From Schizosaccharomyces osmophilus (taxonomy: Eukaryota; Ascomycota; Schizosaccharomycetes; Schizosaccharomycetales; Schizosaccharomycetaceae), in NCBI RefSeq assembly GCF_027921745.1, contig NC_079238.1, forward strand, positions 62,001 through 126,000: 64,000 nt of DNA. The letters are read 5' to 3'. Shown here piece by piece: positions 61,251-64,000 of the stretch. Within the stretch, counting starts at the first letter, position 1, and every line of letters begins with the position of its first letter. The position numbers were made by a program, and so were the translations under genes. The notes under the pieces are model-generated. The model was not told the DNA's origin, made no database searches, and saw only the letters and a list, made by a program, of their open reading frames with translations.

Positions 61251-61861
61251 TGAAGCGAATAAAATAAAAATAAAAAAATAAGGAAAGCGTTTGACGTCGC
61301 AGGCAGACGTAGGGATTCGTTTTCCTTTCTTCTCCTTTATTGTTTTATCGAATTTGTTTTTGGATTTTTTGGATATAATACGTGTTTAATGTTATACATG
61401 AGCTTGCTCTTTCTCTTCTTCAACAGAATTGTTACTAAATATTGAATGAATAATGCACGTACAAGAAATGAGCACAATAAAATATAAATAAAATGGAATT
61501 GCAGATATGACACATTGATTATCTAGTGCAGAATGTATTAAAATCTCCAATGAAGCTGGATGAATGAAATTCAAAATGTGTCAGTCACCCACGACACACA
61601 CTGACCACAGTCCATAGTTAGGTGGAGAATTCTGCGGTTCACGTCTTACCGTTCTGCAGTAGCTACTTTTTTTTTCTCAATTCAATAGTGAAAAGAAACT
61701 TTGTTATTCAAACTCAGTTATAAATTTAAATTAAGGGAAATTACTATCAAATACTTTAGGCCACCTTGAATCCGAGGAAAAATTCATGAGCAAGCGTCTT
61801 AAAGAACTATTGTAGTTTTCAAAAAAGGACAAATAAATATCGAATAATCAATTCATGTCGC
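61251..61861. other. Convergent intergenic region
   Basis: 3' regions of the permease and of M-factor copy 2. The sequence immediately after the copy 2 stop codon has no resemblance to that after copy 1. No gene recognised. Confidence 0.55.
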
Positions 61862-62042
61862 TTAAGCGATGACACTAAAGAAAGGAAAGTTAGTACAGAA
61901 TGGTATTGAAGAAGAAATTGCCATACCACATTCCAGGAGGTTTGGGTTGGTACCACTGAGCGGCGCTAACGGTAACAGCAGGCTTGGAAGGTGCGTTGTT
62001 GGCAAGAGTAGAGTTGTTGGAAGTGTTGTTCATAGCGTCCAT
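61862..62042 (-). CDS. mfm: M-factor mating-pheromone precursor, copy 2 (two exons)
   Basis: Encodes the same 42-residue precursor as copy 1 from exons 62042-61927 and 61874-61862. The predicted mature nonapeptide is YQPKPPGMC, farnesylated through the CVIA box. The stop codon is TAA, whereas copy 1 uses TAG; otherwise coding sequence and intron are identical. Having several genes for one M-factor is known in S. pombe (mfm1, mfm2, mfm3). The gene lies on the same strand as copy 1, 36.8 kb away, with its own TATA box (62174-62181) and TR-box-like element (62220-62229). Confidence 0.9.
61875..61926 (-). other. Intron of M-factor gene copy 2
   Basis: 52 bases, sequence-identical to the copy 1 intron (GTATGG, TACTAAC, CTTTAG), interrupting the prenylated Cys codon. 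Confidence 0.88.
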
Positions 62043-62173
62043 TGTTGTTGTTTGTTGAAAGGTAGGAGAGCAAAAAAAAAAAAGGTGTCAAAAAGTCAAA
62101 AAGAGAAAAGAGTAGTGATCAAAGAGATGAAAACCAAGCTTTGGATGATGATTTCTTGTTCCATTTCAGCCTG

Positions 62174-62229
62174 TATTTATACCTGAAATCAAGACTTCCG
62201 AACGAACCGACCATGTCCTCCCTTTGTTC
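62174..62229. promoter_or_regulatory. TATA box and TR-box-like element of M-factor copy 2
   Basis: TATAAATA on the minus strand (62174-62181) and CCCTTTGTTC on plus (62220-62229), the same spacing from the ATG as in copy 1 apart from the A-run difference. Confidence 0.5.
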
Positions 62230-62443
62230 AAGGTCCCATTATTCGCTACGAAATTTTCCATTGTCCCAAAATTGGCTATCGCTTTGGTCCAAGATGAAGA
62301 GTCACGAACAATGTGGAGATGGCAAGAAGAATCAAAACTTCATCAAAGATACAATGCTTTTTTAGATCCGTCGCGGAGGGGTTTGTTTACGACTTGTAAT
62401 CGCCATACGACTCGGACAATAGATGTTCAAAACAAAATGAATA

Positions 62444-64000
62444 GCTTCAAGCACATCAAAGAAATAATCTACATACGATGCATGGTGTTGGGTTCTGATA
62501 AACAGTTGTTCAGCTCTTCTTTCGTGATCCATTTATGATCGATATTTTGATGCGAGAATTGATGGCAAGAAACACCTTTCTGCTGATTTCTTGGTAAATT
62601 AACCAAGCAACACTTTACATCTCTTATGGAAATGAACAAATACCAGCGATATTATACCATTCGTCAAAACTTGTTCTATTACGACAAAGCCTCAAGGATT
62701 TACAACTGTAGTTTCTCAGATTATTAGTGGCAAGTTACTGATCAACGGATTATCAGTAAAATACCTCAGGACATTGATATGAATTACCTTGGTAATAAAG
62801 CAAAGCATTTCCCGAATTCTATAATTGCACTTGATAGTCAGTGGCATTTGGGCTGACTCAAAAGTAAATAACGAAGCAGTATTCAACTAACTAATATAGC
62901 GCTTTTTAAGACAAGGTATATTGGCTCATTATGATACTTGCAATAAATGGATAACTTTGTAACCCCAAAAGAAGCAAATACCTTTTTGTTTTCGGATCTT
63001 TTGCAACTTCAGCCAAGTTTGTCTATCAAAAGAACAAACCTTTACTAGATTTTGTTTTAAGAAACATTTTTTTATTTTCTAAAATTATTTATTTCAAATC
63101 GAAGAATAATGTTTCAATTCAGTTGCTAATCCATCCGTCCATCTTGCTTTACCATAGGTCGTCTTGACAAAATCTTTGGCTACCAAAAGCACCTTCAATA
63201 TGAAGATTTTCGCATAAACTGTAGTCTTATACAAAAGTGAATAGTATGCCTTATTACGGGTAAAAAAGGTCGTAAGGAATGACAGTTGCAATAATTTTGA
63301 AGCATTATTTTCATGAAAGGAGCCGTTTTTCGTAAGTAACAAAAACAAGTCAATTTTAAAGTAAATAATACCTTGATTTCTTGCTATATACCTATTTTTA
63401 ACTTACCCATGCAATATTACTGATGTATTATGGATTACTGTCGATTTAGATACACAAAATACCACACTGGGCACAATATAGCTTAACCTTGAATCACTTT
63501 TTTCTCGTTATATGTACTTTTCGTTTGAAGCATGTTTCACATTACCTTGAGTAAATGCCTCCATTCAATTGCCCTCTACTATTTAATTCCTATTGCTGCA
63601 TGTTCAAGTAAAGCAGAGAATCATAATGCGAAGAAATAAATGTGATAGGTGCAGGCAGATGATTATGTTGTAGGAGGTTAGTGGTATTTATTATTTGTGT
63701 ACGGGTATTTATAGATGACAACAGAGCGATGTTTTTTATGTTTTAGCAATAAATTATTGCAAGATTTTATTTATTTCTACATTTACCAACAATGTTGTTT
63801 CTGTTGTCTTACTTTATGTATTTATTTTTAATCTTTATATTTCATTGCTTTGTCTAAACAGGAACTCAAATAAATGACTGGCGTAGCTTATTTGCATTTT
63901 GTTACGCTTGTGTTATATGGACCTTTTGTATGAAGCCCTTTAGTCTAGTCTTTCAATGAATGATTTGTATGCTCAGGTAAACGATATTAACTTCTTCTGT
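62444..64000. other. End of window, no supported gene
   Basis: 1.6 kb of AT-rich sequence. An 84-codon minus-strand open stretch (63094-63348) lacks an ATG at its start; its end, GKARWTDGLATELKHYSSI, looks slightly protein-like, but I recognise no family. Possibly the edge of a gene relic. Confidence 0.4.

Larger units (their letters stand above)
61863..62443. repeat. Duplicated M-factor block, copy 2
   Basis: About 581 bases matching 25099-25676 in direct orientation. One edge is the stop codon of the pheromone gene; the other lies about 400 bases upstream of its ATG. The A-run after the leader is 12 bases here and 10 in copy 1. Confidence 0.93.

Noticed and set aside
1-64000. tRNA genes, CRISPR arrays, LTR elements or DNA transposons
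   Set aside because: I saw no T-loop/anticodon patterns, regular spaced repeats, terminal repeats or transposase/polymerase motifs. A sequence-database search could still find short solo LTRs.

Overview
The window looks like a piece of a fission-yeast chromosome from a Schizosaccharomyces species other than S. pombe, most likely the S. octosporus/cryophilus/osmophilus group. The reasons are an Hsp16 close to but not identical with the S. pombe protein, Frp/Str-type iron genes with Fep1 consensus sites, a Ght-type hexose transporter, short introns with TACTAAC branch sites, and two copies of an intron-containing M-factor mating-pheromone precursor gene ending in the farnesylation box CVIA. Many proteins belong to families that sit near S. 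pombe chromosome ends (arylsulfatase, fluoride exporter, Say1-like esterase, hemerythrin-like protein, permeases). Pseudogenes are frequent. Together this suggests a subtelomeric or otherwise fast-turnover region. The species and the subtelomeric position are inferences.

Layout. 0.7-9 kb: aldo/keto reductase, then an iron-uptake pair (siderophore transporter and ferric reductase) with perfect Fep1 sites in both promoters, then a convergent DHA1 drug/polyamine-type transporter whose promoter carries two perfect TCCGCGGA palindromes. 9-11.5 kb: a long gene-poor gap with strong potential RNA hairpins. 11.6-18.2 kb: hexose transporter, a full-length D-lactate dehydrogenase-like pseudogene, and an ATR1-like DHA2 transporter. 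20-28 kb: an unrecognised GPI-type glycoprotein, hsp16, a hemerythrin-like protein, M-factor gene copy 1, a frameshifted esterase and a C-terminal gene remnant. 30-41 kb: MDR oxidoreductase, arylsulfatase, sulfonate dioxygenase, aromatic aminotransferase and a stand-alone eEF1B-gamma-type GST domain. 42-50 kb: amino-acid permease, an enolase broken by a 5-bp tandem duplication, an internally inverted aminotransferase relic, fluoride exporter, a small intron-containing protein, and an FMN reductase that also has a TCCGCGGA box. 51-62 kb: ACS-family transporter, OPT oligopeptide transporter, Ecl1-family zinc protein, CYS3/Zip1-like bZIP factor, amino-acid permease and M-factor gene copy 2.

How the genes fit together. 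Three themes recur. The first is iron acquisition under Fep1. The second is sulfur scavenging (arylsulfatase, sulfonate dioxygenase, a possible thiol/anion transporter, a possible glutathione/peptide OPT transporter) near a bZIP resembling sulfur regulators and an Ecl1-family gene, a family linked to sulfur starvation. The third is drug or redox defence with PDRE-like palindromes. The M-factor pair is the most striking item: each is a 42-codon gene split inside its cysteine codon, so simple ORF scanning misses both. They lie 36.8 kb apart in direct orientation inside a near-identical 0.58-kb duplication that stops exactly at the stop codon.
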